DNA of 24,173 nucleotides, from contig URYE01000035.1 of assembly GCA_900551945.1 (NCBI GenBank), positions 1 through 24,173 of the forward strand, in the 5' to 3' direction. This document shows, in pieces, positions 1-6,606 of the stretch. The DNA is from an uncultured Eubacterium sp. Its GTDB lineage: Bacteria; Bacillota; Clostridia; Lachnospirales; Lachnospiraceae. Made by a program: the position numbers and the translations under genes. The notes below the pieces were generated by a model. It ran no database searches. It was given only the letters and a program-made list of their open reading frames with translations, and had not been told where the DNA came from. Each line of letters starts with the position of its first letter. Within the stretch, counting starts at the first letter, position 1.

Positions 1-2
1 CA

Positions 3-89
3 TTGCGCATTTATCACGAGGAAAGCGAGCGCATTGCCGTGTCGCTTTCCTCTGCCGAGAAAAAGGCGATTGCCGATTTCGCACCCTGA
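3..89 (+). CDS. C-terminal end of an unrecognised protein (truncated by window edge)
   Basis: An open frame enters from the left edge and stops at a TGA at 87-89. The visible 28 residues end in a charged, alanine-rich helix-like tail (SSAEKKAIADFAP). The frame is GC-rich, uses codons such as CGC, GCG and GCC, and is followed 17 bases later by the next gene on the same strand, so the two are probably co-transcribed. Too little is visible to assign a family. Confidence 0.45.
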   Translation: MRIYHEESERIAVSLSSAEKKAIADFAP

Positions 90-106
90 CAAAGAGAGGA
101 GCCAAG

Positions 107-559
107 ATGTACGAATTTCGCCCGCAAAGGGGCAATCATACGGCGGGCAAAGTGGTTTTTTGCCTGTTTCTCGCCACTGCGGTGTGCCTGATCGGCTCCG
201 CGCTGGTGCCGCGTTACCCGGTGATTTTACAGGCGCTGGGATTGATTTTTCTGGTGCCGATTATTCAGATTACGGTGCGGTATATGCTCTCGCGGTATCT
301 CTACCGGTTGCGGGTAAACGAGAACGGAGAGGCGGATTTTGAAATTTTTCTTTACCGGGGCGGAAAGCAGATGCAACTGGTTTGCTGCATCGGGTTAAAT
401 GAAATTACCGCCGCACGGGAGCTGAGTGAGGAGAACCGCAAGCCGCCGCATAAGATCAAGCGGTATCACTATCACCCGGATATGGCGCCGGCGAAAGGGC
501 TGGTGCTCTCCGTCACCAATGGGGACGGGGATTGTGACCATTGGGGACGGAGTCAATAA
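107..559 (+). CDS. Small two-helix membrane protein, unknown function, C-terminus probably not native
   Basis: The ATG at 107 follows a purine-rich ribosome binding site (AGAGAGGAG, 92-100). The 150-residue product has a short polar N-terminus, two hydrophobic helices at about residues 15-34 and 39-57, and a soluble domain of about 90 residues rich in Arg and His. I do not recognise a named family. The coding character is good and GC-rich up to about residue 143. The last seven residues (DHWGRSQ) are read from sequence carrying a GACCATTGGGGACGG motif, after which the DNA becomes AT-rich. The natural C-terminus was therefore probably longer and has been replaced at a junction, either biological or through assembly. 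Its composition and codon use differ from every other gene in the window. Confidence 0.55.
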   Translation: MYEFRPQRGNHTAGKVVFCLFLATAVCLIGSALVPRYPVILQALGLIFLVPIIQITVRYMLSRYLYRLRVNENGEADFEIFLYRGGKQMQLVCCIGLNEITAARELSEENRKPPHKIKRYHYHPDMAPAKGLVLSVTNGDGDCDHWGRSQ

Positions 560-560
560 C
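514..560 (+). other. Composition junction with a GGGGACGG-containing imperfect direct repeat
   Basis: Two related copies about 22 bases apart (CACCAATGGGGACGGGG at 514-530 and GACCATTGGGGACGGAG at 536-552) lie exactly where the GC-rich left segment gives way to AT-rich sequence. From recall, the GACCATTGGGGACGG motif resembles REP-like sequences near Y1 (IS200/REP-associated) transposases in Firmicutes; this was not checked. No transposase is visible. From 560 to 675 I see only AT-rich sequence with no gene. Confidence 0.45.
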
Positions 561-675
561 ATTTAGTTAAGCTTTTTTCATCATAGTATGAACCTATTGA
601 AGTTCTCTTCCCTAAGCTTTTAAAAAGTATTATTATCATAAAAGTAGATGATTTTTATAAGAAAATATTTTTAGC

Positions 676-1620
676 TTAACACTTACTGCGCAAATCAGAA
701 AGCACCTTTTCAAAATAATCTGGCAATGGGGCTTCAAACTCAATATATTTATTAGTTCTAGGGTGAATAAATCCAAGCACTCTTGCATGAAGTGTCTGTC
801 CTTGAAGCTTATATGGCGATTTTGCTGACGAATACACTTCATCGCCAAGCAAAGCATGACCTATACTTGCCATATGCACTCTTATTTGATGAGTTCTTCC
901 CGTTTCTAATTGACATTCTATATAAGAATATTTTCCTAGATTTTCAATGACATGATAGTGAGTTACTGCCCTTCTGCCATTTTTATTATCTATTGCCATT
1001 TTCTTTCTATTAACTGTACTTCTGCCAATTGGTGCATCAACAGTTCCATCTTGTTCCTTAATAGCATTGTATACTATTGCATTATATTTTCTCGTAATAG
1101 AATGAACGCTTAACTGCTGTGCTATGCTATTATGGCTAAAATCATTTTTACAAACAACAAGCACGCCTGTTGTATCCATATCTATTCTATGCACAATCCC
1201 AGGTCTTAATACTCCATTTATCCCAGAAAGATTGTCCTTACAATGATACATAAGTGCATTTACAAGTGTACCTGAATAATGCCCTGCCGCAGGGTGTACA
1301 ACCATTCCCTTTGGTTTATTAATAACAATAATATCATCATCTTCATATAAAATATCAAGCGGAATATTTTCAGCTTCTATCTGTGGTTCAATAAGCTTAG
1401 GAATATTAATATCTATATTGTCAGATGTATTAACATTATAATTAGGCTTTACACTTTTGCCATTAACTGTTACACTTTTTTCTTTTATAAGCTTTTGAAT
1501 AAATGACCTTGAATAACCTTCTGTTTCATCAGCAATATACTTGTCAAGCCTTGTGTTTTTATCACTTTCATCAACAACTATATGAAGAATATTTCCTTGA
1601 TTATCATTTAATGTTTCCAT
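676..1620 (-). CDS. rluD: RluA/RluD-family 23S rRNA pseudouridine synthase
   Basis: This 314-residue protein is a cytoplasmic RluA-family enzyme that isomerises specific uridines in RNA to pseudouridine. Residues about 23-75 form an S4 RNA-binding domain (starting RLDKYIADE), followed by the catalytic domain. The catalytic motif HRIDMDTTG is at 144-152, with the nucleophilic Asp at 147. Further family blocks are NKPKGMVVHP (101-110) and the TGRTHQIRVHM segment. Length and domain order fit RluD of Gram-positive bacteria, where it commonly lies directly after lspA as here. The assignment as RluD rather than another RluA paralogue rests on this context and the S4 domain. The ATG at 1620 has only a distant GGAG (about 14 bases away), so the exact start is less certain. 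The gene is probably the last in the aroB-lspA-rluD unit. Confidence 0.9.
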   Translation of the reverse strand: METLNDNQGNILHIVVDESDKNTRLDKYIADETEGYSRSFIQKLIKEKSVTVNGKSVKPNYNVNTSDNIDINIPKLIEPQIEAENIPLDILYEDDDIIVINKPKGMVVHPAAGHYSGTLVNALMYHCKDNLSGINGVLRPGIVHRIDMDTTGVLVVCKNDFSHNSIAQQLSVHSITRKYNAIVYNAIKEQDGTVDAPIGRSTVNRKKMAIDNKNGRRAVTHYHVIENLGKYSYIECQLETGRTHQIRVHMASIGHALLGDEVYSSAKSPYKLQGQTLHARVLGFIHPRTNKYIEFEAPLPDYFEKVLSDLRSKC

Positions 1621-1652
1621 GTCTATTTAAACTACTCCATTTCTGACTACTC

Positions 1653-1668
1653 CCACAGCAAGCTGTGG
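1653..1668 (-). other. Short perfect hairpin between lspA and rluD
   Basis: The inverted repeat CCACAGC (1653-1659) / GCTGTGG (1662-1668) lies in the 56-base gap after the lspA stop. No T-tract follows on the minus strand, so it is not a convincing terminator. It may be a processing or attenuation structure between co-transcribed genes. Confidence 0.35.
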
Positions 1669-1676
1669 CTAAAGCT

Positions 1677-2180
1677 TTATTTATTTTTTAAAAATGAAAA
1701 TTCTTCTTCTTTGTATACAAATAATATTAATATAGCAAATACAATAACTGATACAGTTACATAAATATCTGCAACATTAAAAATAGGGAAATTAATCAAC
1801 TTAAAATATATAAAATCCCTAACATATCCAAGATACAGACGGTCAATAAAATTACCTATTGCACCCGCGCTTAATATTATAAGTACTATCCTTAATGGTA
1901 ACATTCTTTTATTATGTGGCATTTTTGCACTCACATATATAATCAGTGCTACAATTACAACTGTAAGCACAAGAAAAAATATTCTTGCTCCACTCATTAC
2001 GCCCCATGCTGCACCTTTATTTTCAAGGTAATAAAATTCAAATACTCCACTTATTATTTCAAATGGTGCTTTTCCCTTAAGTGCATCAACCGCCATAACT
2101 TTTGTAATTTGGTCTATAAATGTAAGCACAACTACACCAACAAGGTATATAATAATTGAACTTATGCGTTTTTTTTGCAT
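1677..2180 (-). CDS. lspA: Lipoprotein signal peptidase (signal peptidase II)
   Basis: This aspartyl protease of the inner membrane removes the signal peptide from prolipoproteins after lipid attachment. The 167-residue protein has four hydrophobic segments (about 7-25, 64-85, 96-113 and 136-157). It carries the family blocks DQITK (23-27), NKGAAWG (54-60), GNFIDR (109-114) and FNVADIYV (134-141); by family knowledge Asp113 and Asp138 form the catalytic pair. Length is normal. The ATG at 2180 follows a GGGGG ribosome binding site five bases upstream that touches the aroB stop. Only 12 bases separate the two genes, so lspA is translated from an aroB message. The basic tail after the last helix is typical. 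Confidence 0.96.
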   Translation of the reverse strand: MQKKRISSIIIYLVGVVVLTFIDQITKVMAVDALKGKAPFEIISGVFEFYYLENKGAAWGVMSGARIFFLVLTVVIVALIIYVSAKMPHNKRMLPLRIVLIILSAGAIGNFIDRLYLGYVRDFIYFKLINFPIFNVADIYVTVSVIVFAILILFVYKEEEFSFLKNK

Positions 2181-2192
2181 TATATCCCCCTA

Positions 2193-3281
2193 TTACTTTA
2201 CTACAAGCTTCAATGCTTCTCTCATTTCATCGTCTGTCACAGTCTTATCAATATAAGCTGTACCAATCTTACCAAGTAAAATAAACTTAATCTTACCTGC
2301 GTCCATTTTCTTGTCATTCTTTGAAACTTTTATTACATCTTCGATATCAATTCCTGTCACCGTTGTAGGGAAATCATATTTTTTAAATGTATCAATCGCC
2401 TTGTCAAATTCTTCATCACTGATAAGATGTCTTTTTCTTGATATATCAAGGGCGGCAATCATTCCAAGTACAACACACTCTCCATGATATAATTCAAAGT
2501 TTTTAAGCTTCTCTATGGCATGACCTAGTGTATGTCCAAAATTAAGCAATGCTCTATCGCCTTTTTCTGTAGGGTCTAATTCAACAACTTTGCGCTTAAT
2601 GTTACAGCTTACAGCAATCATTTGCTCTAAAGCATTATAATCTCTTGTCTTTATACGTTCGCTATTGTCAACAAGCCAATTGTAATATTCACTGTCTTTT
2701 ATGAAGCCATGCTTTATTATCTCTCCAAAACCAGAGTTGAATAATCTATCACTAAGACTATTAAGCACTGAAATATTCATATATACAAGACGTGGCTGAT
2801 GAAATGCTCCAACCATATTTTTATAAGCTCTAAAATCAACACCTGTCTTTCCACCGATACTTGAATCCACTTGTGCAAGAAGTGATGTTGGTATCTGAAT
2901 AAAATCAATACCACGAAGATATGTTGCTGCTGTAAAGCCTGTAAGGTCACCAACTACACCTCCACCAAGCGCAACTAACATATCTTTTCTGTCAAACTTA
3001 TTGTTTATAAGAAATTCATATACATCTTCTACTGTATTAAGGTTCTTATTCTGCTCTCCTGCTTCAAATGTAAAGACATATACTGTATTACCTGTTTTTT
3101 CAAGTTCTTCCTTCACACTATCAGCATAAAGCTTTCCAACATTGCTATCTGTTACTATACAAAGCTTTCTTCCACTTATTGCCAATTGTGATACTTTTTG
3201 TGAAAGTTTAGAAAAATCTCTTTCTATAACAATATCATATATAGGTCTTTCATCATAATGAACTGTAATTAATTCTGACAT
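2193..3281 (-). CDS. aroB: 3-dehydroquinate synthase
   Basis: AroB converts DAHP to 3-dehydroquinate, step two of the shikimate pathway, in the cytoplasm. The 362-residue protein has the NAD-binding block GGGVVGDLTGFTAATY (from 106) and the substrate loop PTSLLAQVDSSIGGKTGVD (from 131). The metal ligands expected for the family are visible as Glu187 (GEIIKHGF), His250 (NFGHTLGHA) and His266 (YHGECV). Length is normal. The ATG at 3281 is fixed by two in-frame stops immediately upstream. The ribosome binding site AGGAGAGG (3310-3317) is unusually far away, with a hairpin filling the gap (see separate entry). It is followed by lspA after 12 bases. No other aromatic pathway gene is in the window, so this is an isolated aro gene inside a division and lipoprotein neighbourhood. 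Confidence 0.96.
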   Translation of the reverse strand: MSELITVHYDERPIYDIVIERDFSKLSQKVSQLAISGRKLCIVTDSNVGKLYADSVKEELEKTGNTVYVFTFEAGEQNKNLNTVEDVYEFLINNKFDRKDMLVALGGGVVGDLTGFTAATYLRGIDFIQIPTSLLAQVDSSIGGKTGVDFRAYKNMVGAFHQPRLVYMNISVLNSLSDRLFNSGFGEIIKHGFIKDSEYYNWLVDNSERIKTRDYNALEQMIAVSCNIKRKVVELDPTEKGDRALLNFGHTLGHAIEKLKNFELYHGECVVLGMIAALDISRKRHLISDEEFDKAIDTFKKYDFPTTVTGIDIEDVIKVSKNDKKMDAGKIKFILLGKIGTAYIDKTVTDDEMREALKLVVK

Positions 3282-3290
3282 AATATTTTA

Positions 3291-3317
3291 CTACAAAGAA
3301 TACTTGTAGCCTCTCCT
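3291..3317 (-). promoter_or_regulatory. Ribosome binding site plus spacer hairpin for aroB
   Basis: AGGAGAGG (3310-3317) is the only good ribosome binding site upstream of aroB but lies 28 bases from the ATG. The bases between are a stem-loop, CTACAAG paired with CTTTGTAG around a UAUU loop, with one bulged base (3291-3309). If folded, the effective spacing becomes nine bases (3282-3290). In-frame TAG and TAA just upstream of the ATG rule out an extended start. Confidence 0.5.
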
Positions 3318-3373
3318 TTCTTTGTTATGAAGCTGATATTTCAATCTGCTTTTATATTTACTTATAATATCAA

Positions 3374-3402
3374 TAAATATCTAATTATGGAACTTATGCA
3401 AA
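3374..3402 (-). promoter_or_regulatory. Weak candidate promoter for aroB
   Basis: On the minus strand TTCCAT and TATTAT are separated by 17 bases about 70 bases upstream of the aroB start, in AT-rich sequence downstream of the sepF hairpins. The match is poor, and AT-rich DNA gives many such matches, so this is only a candidate. Confidence 0.2.
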
Positions 3403-3439
3403 AACATACTTTGGCTCGTTGTTTGCGTAAATTCAAATG

Positions 3440-3477
3440 TTGCCACCTGTGTGCAAATCTGCAATCACAGGTGGCAA
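3440..3477. other. 12-bp perfect hairpin in the sepF-aroB gap
   Basis: TTGCCACCTGTG (3440-3451) and CACAGGTGGCAA (3466-3477) are perfect complements. The 14-base loop contains a second small stem (TGCA/TGCA). The hairpin is GC-rich for this genome. It lies about 43 bases after the sepF stop and has no run of T on either side, so it is either a poor terminator or a different RNA or protein-binding structure. Confidence 0.5.
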
Positions 3478-3487
3478 TCAAGTACTT

Positions 3488-3522
3488 AACTAAAATAATA
3501 CTATTAAAAATAAATAGTATTA
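3488..3522 (-). terminator. AT-rich hairpin overlapping the sepF stop codon
   Basis: TAATACTATT (3496-3505) and AATAGTATTA (3513-3522) pair perfectly around a 7-base loop. The TAA stop of sepF is part of the stem, and TTTTAGTT follows on the minus strand. A stem made almost only of A-T pairs would be weak, so termination may depend on the second, stronger hairpin downstream. Confidence 0.35.
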
Positions 3523-4068
3523 AAGCTTTTGTTCTGTCTTGCTAAAAGCTGCAAGGTCTATACCACCTGCTACAAGCTCAGGAATATCTCCTGAAATATC
3601 AACGTTAGGTGGTGTCACTAAAAATATGTAATTAGTAATCTTTTGTAAGTTACCTCGCATAGCATAACATGAACCTGCCGAATAATCTATTAATCTTTGT
3701 GCTACATCTACTTGAATACCTTCAAGATTAAGCACAACTGCTTTGCCTGTTAATAACGTATCTGTTATTTCACTGGCATCTTCCATAGACTCGGGGCGAA
3801 TAACAACAACTTCCAAACCTCTATGTCCTCCTGTTTTAATAGGTACTACCTTGCCCTTACGGGTCTTTTCTGATGATTTACCATAGTCATCTAAGTCTAA
3901 GTCATCTTCTTTGTATTTTTTGCCACTCTGAAACGGTTTCTTCTTTGAATATGACTTATCATCATCATCGTATTCGTCATCATACTCATCATCATAGTCA
4001 TCGTCGTATTCGTAGTCATCATCATAATTAAACTTAAAAACGTTTTTTACACCATCAATAATACTCAT
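3520..4068 (-). CDS. sepF: Cell division protein SepF with a long acidic linker
   Basis: SepF forms rings that tether FtsZ filaments to the membrane at the division site. The 182-residue protein starts with the expected short amphipathic membrane helix (about 1-13, MSIIDGVKNVFKF). It is followed by an unusual linker in which residues 15-37 are only Asp, Glu and Tyr, then a Lys-rich stretch. The C-terminal SepF domain (from about residue 86, VVVIRPESMEDA, through NLEGIQVDVAQRLIDYSAG to FLVTPPNVDI) is complete. The protein is longer than the roughly 150 residues usual for the family, mainly because of the linker. The ATG at 4068 follows GGAG. It lies 13 bases after yggS, a pairing conserved in many Gram-positive bacteria. 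The ylmG, ylmH and divIVA genes that often follow it are absent. Confidence 0.93.
   Translation of the reverse strand: MSIIDGVKNVFKFNYDDDYEYDDDYDDEYDDEYDDDDKSYSKKKPFQSGKKYKEDDLDLDDYGKSSEKTRKGKVVPIKTGGHRGLEVVVIRPESMEDASEITDTLLTGKAVVLNLEGIQVDVAQRLIDYSAGSCYAMRGNLQKITNYIFLVTPPNVDISGDIPELVAGGIDLAAFSKTEQKL
3958..4026 (-). repeat. Degenerate GAT/GAA/TAT codon repeat inside sepF
   Basis: The 69 bases coding for residues 15-37 of SepF are built only from Asp, Glu and Tyr codons, giving a microsatellite-like run of TCATCA, TCGTCG and TATTCG triplets on the + strand. Such a tract can change length by slippage in units of three without breaking the frame. Confidence 0.7.
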
Positions 4069-4081
4069 TTTAATCTCCTAA

Positions 4082-4774
4082 TTATATATTATAATTTCGG
4101 GCTCCAAAAATAGCTGTCCCCACTCTCACAATAGTAGCGCCTTCCTCAATAGCTACTATATAATCGTTTGTCATACCCATTGACAAAATACCCATATCAA
4201 CATTATCAATGTTTTTTGACTGTATGTCAACAGATAATTGCTTTAATTGTCTAAAATATTTACGATTATCTTCTGAATTTTCAACGAATGGCGCACTTGT
4301 CATAAGTCCTTTTATTGCTATGTTAGGTAATTTTGCCATTTCTTTAATGTCTTCATAAGCACTTTCTACAGTTATTCCGAACTTATTTTCTTCCATTCCA
4401 ACATTGACTTCAATAAGAATATCTACAGTTACATCTTTCTTTACCGCCTCTTTACTTATAGCTTCTGCAAGTCTTATTGAATCTACTGAATGTATCATTG
4501 CAACTTTTCCTACAATATACTTAACTTTGTTTCTTTGTAAATGTCCAATCATATGCCAGTTAATATCATCACTCAGCTTGTCAACTTTATCACAAAGCTC
4601 CTGAACATAATTCTCACCAAAACTTCTTATGCCCAAGTCATACAACTCCTGTATCATCTCAACTGGCTTTGTCTTACTTACTGGTAATAATAAGACATCT
4701 TTAGGATTTCTTCCTGATTTTTCACATGCCTTTTCAATATTTTTTCTTACAGCTTCTATATTTTCCTTAAGCAT
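4082..4774 (-). CDS. yggS: YggS-family pyridoxal phosphate homeostasis protein
   Basis: YggS/PROSC proteins are PLP-binding, fold-type III barrel proteins without known catalytic activity that keep vitamin B6 and amino-acid pools balanced. The 230-residue product has the PLP-lysine block PVSKTKP with Lys34. It also shows GIRSFGENYVQEL, the WHMIGHLQRNK segment, the GLMTSAPF block, and the phosphate-binding end MGMTNDYIVAIEEGATIVRVGTAIFG. The ATG at 4774 is chosen because GAGGT lies eight bases upstream; a GTG at 4789 lies inside that ribosome binding site. It sits between the HlyD-like gene and sepF, 13 bases before sepF. This linkage to division genes is widespread in Firmicutes (general knowledge), but its meaning is not clear from sequence. 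Confidence 0.93.
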   Translation of the reverse strand: MLKENIEAVRKNIEKACEKSGRNPKDVLLLPVSKTKPVEMIQELYDLGIRSFGENYVQELCDKVDKLSDDINWHMIGHLQRNKVKYIVGKVAMIHSVDSIRLAEAISKEAVKKDVTVDILIEVNVGMEENKFGITVESAYEDIKEMAKLPNIAIKGLMTSAPFVENSEDNRKYFRQLKQLSVDIQSKNIDNVDMGILSMGMTNDYIVAIEEGATIVRVGTAIFGARNYNI

Positions 4775-4822
4775 AATAACGTACCTCACTTTTATGATTT
4801 TATAGTTATATTTTATTTATTA

Positions 4823-6220
4823 CTAATATATCATCTGGTTTTCAGAATACTTTTCAGCATCAAGAATAATATGGTCATATACTGAAACACCATGCGTTGT
4901 ATCTTTCTTAACAACACAGTACTCATTATTTTGTTCAATTATATCTACAACTCTAAACACTGTATAGCCTGTATTAATACAATAAACACCTTTTAATTTT
5001 TCTACAGTACCAACTATATATCGTTTACTCACATCATCTGGCATTGTTATTACATCTGATACATTAAAATCACTTTTTCTTATATAGCATAATGTATCTG
5101 TTTTTTTATATACTTCTTCTTCAATAAATTTACTTACAACCTGTTTATTATCATCGTAACTTTCACACATAAACCCAATTTCCTTATTAGGGCCTGTTGT
5201 AAGATATTCAACTGGAACTGTGTAAAATTCACTATCTGTAAGTGCGCTTATTGGAATTTTAAGTCCTGTCTTTCCTGTTGATACAATTTCTATATCAAGT
5301 AATCTTTCTGTTGCATATCTTATTACATATTTGTCAAGACTTATCTTACCATAAGTATTGCCGTTATTTGTAATTATAGAAAACTTTCCTTGTGTTGTAA
5401 TTCCATCTTTTTTAAACTTTATTGTAATAGTATTTTTAGAGCTTAAATCATTCTCCTTAATATCATCATCAGTTAAAGGAATGTATACATTCCAATTCTC
5501 ACTTGTAATAAGCTTATATGCTGGATTACCAGATACAATAAGCTCATCTGATTTTAGATTGTTCTTTGCATACGACTTCTTGTCAAAAGAGGAAGAATTT
5601 ATATCGCTCTCACTTTTACTTTCGTAACCGTCTACAGCATATACAACAATTCCACCTTCTGTAGCATTAATAGTTCTAAAAAGATTACCACTTCCAGTAC
5701 TTTGAATTATTGACTCCATGTTATTAATGATATTTTGGTTCATAGACTCTAATATAGTTGAATTTAAATCTGTCTTCATATCATATACATTGCCAAAATT
5801 ACTTCCATCATAACTTGTCTTAAAATTATTCAAAGTTGTCTTAATTAAAGCAAGACTTGACTTAGAAAGTGAGTTCTCGTCTGCTTTTGAATATTGTGAT
5901 AATATTTCGGCAACTCGTCCAGTTTCATCTACAGTATATAACGTATCACCGTTTTTAACACGACTTCCTTCTCTTTGATAATAATTAATATTACCTGAAT
6001 ACTCTGAATTGCAGACCTTTTCTGACCTTAATGCTATTCCTGTAAAAGTTGCATTAGCTGTCAAATTTCCAACCTCAACTTCATAAGAACGTATTTTTGA
6101 TTTTGACAAATACATGACTACAAAACTTATAGTATATACAAGTACAGCACAAGCTATAATAAGTACTGACTTTGGTTTTCTTCTGTATTTAATAACTTTT
6201 CTGCTATTTCTTTCAGCCAT
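4823..6220 (-). CDS. Membrane-anchored HlyD-like protein heading the yggS-sepF operon
   Basis: The 465-residue protein has a strongly basic cytoplasmic start (residues 1-17), one transmembrane helix at about 19-38, and a long extracytoplasmic region. Residues about 48-95 (GNLTANATFTG, then YYQREGSRVKNGDTLYTVD) look like the split lipoyl-like half-motif of HlyD/RND-type adaptor proteins. The middle is Ser/Asn-rich and helical, and the C-terminal third is beta-rich (VGTVEKLKGVYCINTGYTVFR). Similar proteins in Lachnospiraceae are usually annotated as HlyD-family efflux adaptors (recall, not checked). No ABC or RND transporter partner is in the window, and it heads an operon with yggS and sepF, so a role in the envelope or division is as plausible as export. 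ATG 6220 follows GGAGG by five bases. Confidence 0.7.
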   Translation of the reverse strand: MAERNSRKVIKYRRKPKSVLIIACAVLVYTISFVVMYLSKSKIRSYEVEVGNLTANATFTGIALRSEKVCNSEYSGNINYYQREGSRVKNGDTLYTVDETGRVAEILSQYSKADENSLSKSSLALIKTTLNNFKTSYDGSNFGNVYDMKTDLNSTILESMNQNIINNMESIIQSTGSGNLFRTINATEGGIVVYAVDGYESKSESDINSSSFDKKSYAKNNLKSDELIVSGNPAYKLITSENWNVYIPLTDDDIKENDLSSKNTITIKFKKDGITTQGKFSIITNNGNTYGKISLDKYVIRYATERLLDIEIVSTGKTGLKIPISALTDSEFYTVPVEYLTTGPNKEIGFMCESYDDNKQVVSKFIEEEVYKKTDTLCYIRKSDFNVSDVITMPDDVSKRYIVGTVEKLKGVYCINTGYTVFRVVDIIEQNNEYCVVKKDTTHGVSVYDHIILDAEKYSENQMIY

Positions 6221-6260
6221 CGTTTCCTCCGAATAATCTGAATTTCTAACTAACTATAAT

Positions 6261-6289
6261 ATATTACCACTTAACCTTACTATAAACAA
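6261..6289 (-). promoter_or_regulatory. Candidate sigma-A promoter for the hlyD-like/yggS/sepF unit
   Basis: On the minus strand, TTGTTT (6284-6289) and TAATAT (6261-6266) are separated by exactly 17 bases, about 40 bases upstream of the ATG at 6220. The gene upstream is divergent, so a promoter is required near here. Confidence 0.45.
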
Positions 6290-6352
6290 GCATTTACAAA
6301 ATCTTCCAAAATATTTTTGTATTATCTGTAAACACTATAAATGTAAATTCAT

Positions 6353-6358
6353 TAGGAG
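6353..6358 (+). promoter_or_regulatory. Ribosome binding site deciding the DUF378 start
   Basis: AGGAGG lies nine bases before ATG 6368. A GTG at 6359 touches it directly and so cannot be the start. Confidence 0.75.
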
Positions 6359-6367
6359 GTGCTAAAA

Positions 6368-6589
6368 ATGAATTCAAAAGGTTTTGATTATACAGCATTA
6401 ACAATTGTTATTATCGGCGCTGTCAACTGGGGTCTGATTGGTTTTTTTAATTTCAATCTTGTTTCATTCCTTTTTGGCTCAATGTCATGGATTAGCCGAA
6501 TAATATATGCAGTTGTTGGTTTATGTGGTCTTTATCTTTTTAGTGCATATGGAAGAATAAGCGATATGAGCCATAGTTCTGCAATGTAA
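6368..6589 (+). CDS. DUF378 family small membrane protein
   Basis: The 73-residue protein has two hydrophobic helices (about residues 9-27 and 42-60) around the NWGLIGFFNFNLVSFLFGS block typical of the DUF378 family (compare YuzA of Bacillus), and the segment SRIIYAVVGLCGLYLF. Function is unknown for the family. It is complete and of normal length, with an excellent ribosome binding site. It is the only confident + strand gene in the AT-rich part of the window. It is divergent from the HlyD-like gene (147 bases between starts) and convergent with mgsA. Composition matches the surroundings. A candidate -10 box (TATAAA) lies just upstream, without a clear -35, so expression may use another sigma factor. 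Confidence 0.88.
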   Translation: MNSKGFDYTALTIVIIGAVNWGLIGFFNFNLVSFLFGSMSWISRIIYAVVGLCGLYLFSAYGRISDMSHSSAM

Positions 6590-6606
6590 CCATATAATAA
6601 CTTGAT

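Noticed and set aside
34..342. A second + strand frame of about 100 residues overlapping the left membrane protein
   Set aside because: It lies mostly inside the better-supported frame starting at 107, has no ribosome binding site, and its Pro/Arg/Gly-rich product looks like a GC-rich shadow.
1914..2159. Open + strand frames opposite lspA, aroB, minD, mutL, mutS and other genes
   Set aside because: They are antisense to well-recognised genes, lack ribosome binding sites and give low-complexity Phe/Ser/Ile/Tyr-rich products typical of AT-rich antisense frames.
3327..3545. Possible 72-residue + strand gene between aroB and sepF
   Set aside because: No ribosome binding site, it runs through both hairpins and into the sepF 3' end, and the product has no recognisable pattern.
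3958..4026. CRISPR or tandem repeat array
   Set aside because: The triplet pattern is coding sequence for an acidic linker in SepF, with no spacers or repeat units of CRISPR length.
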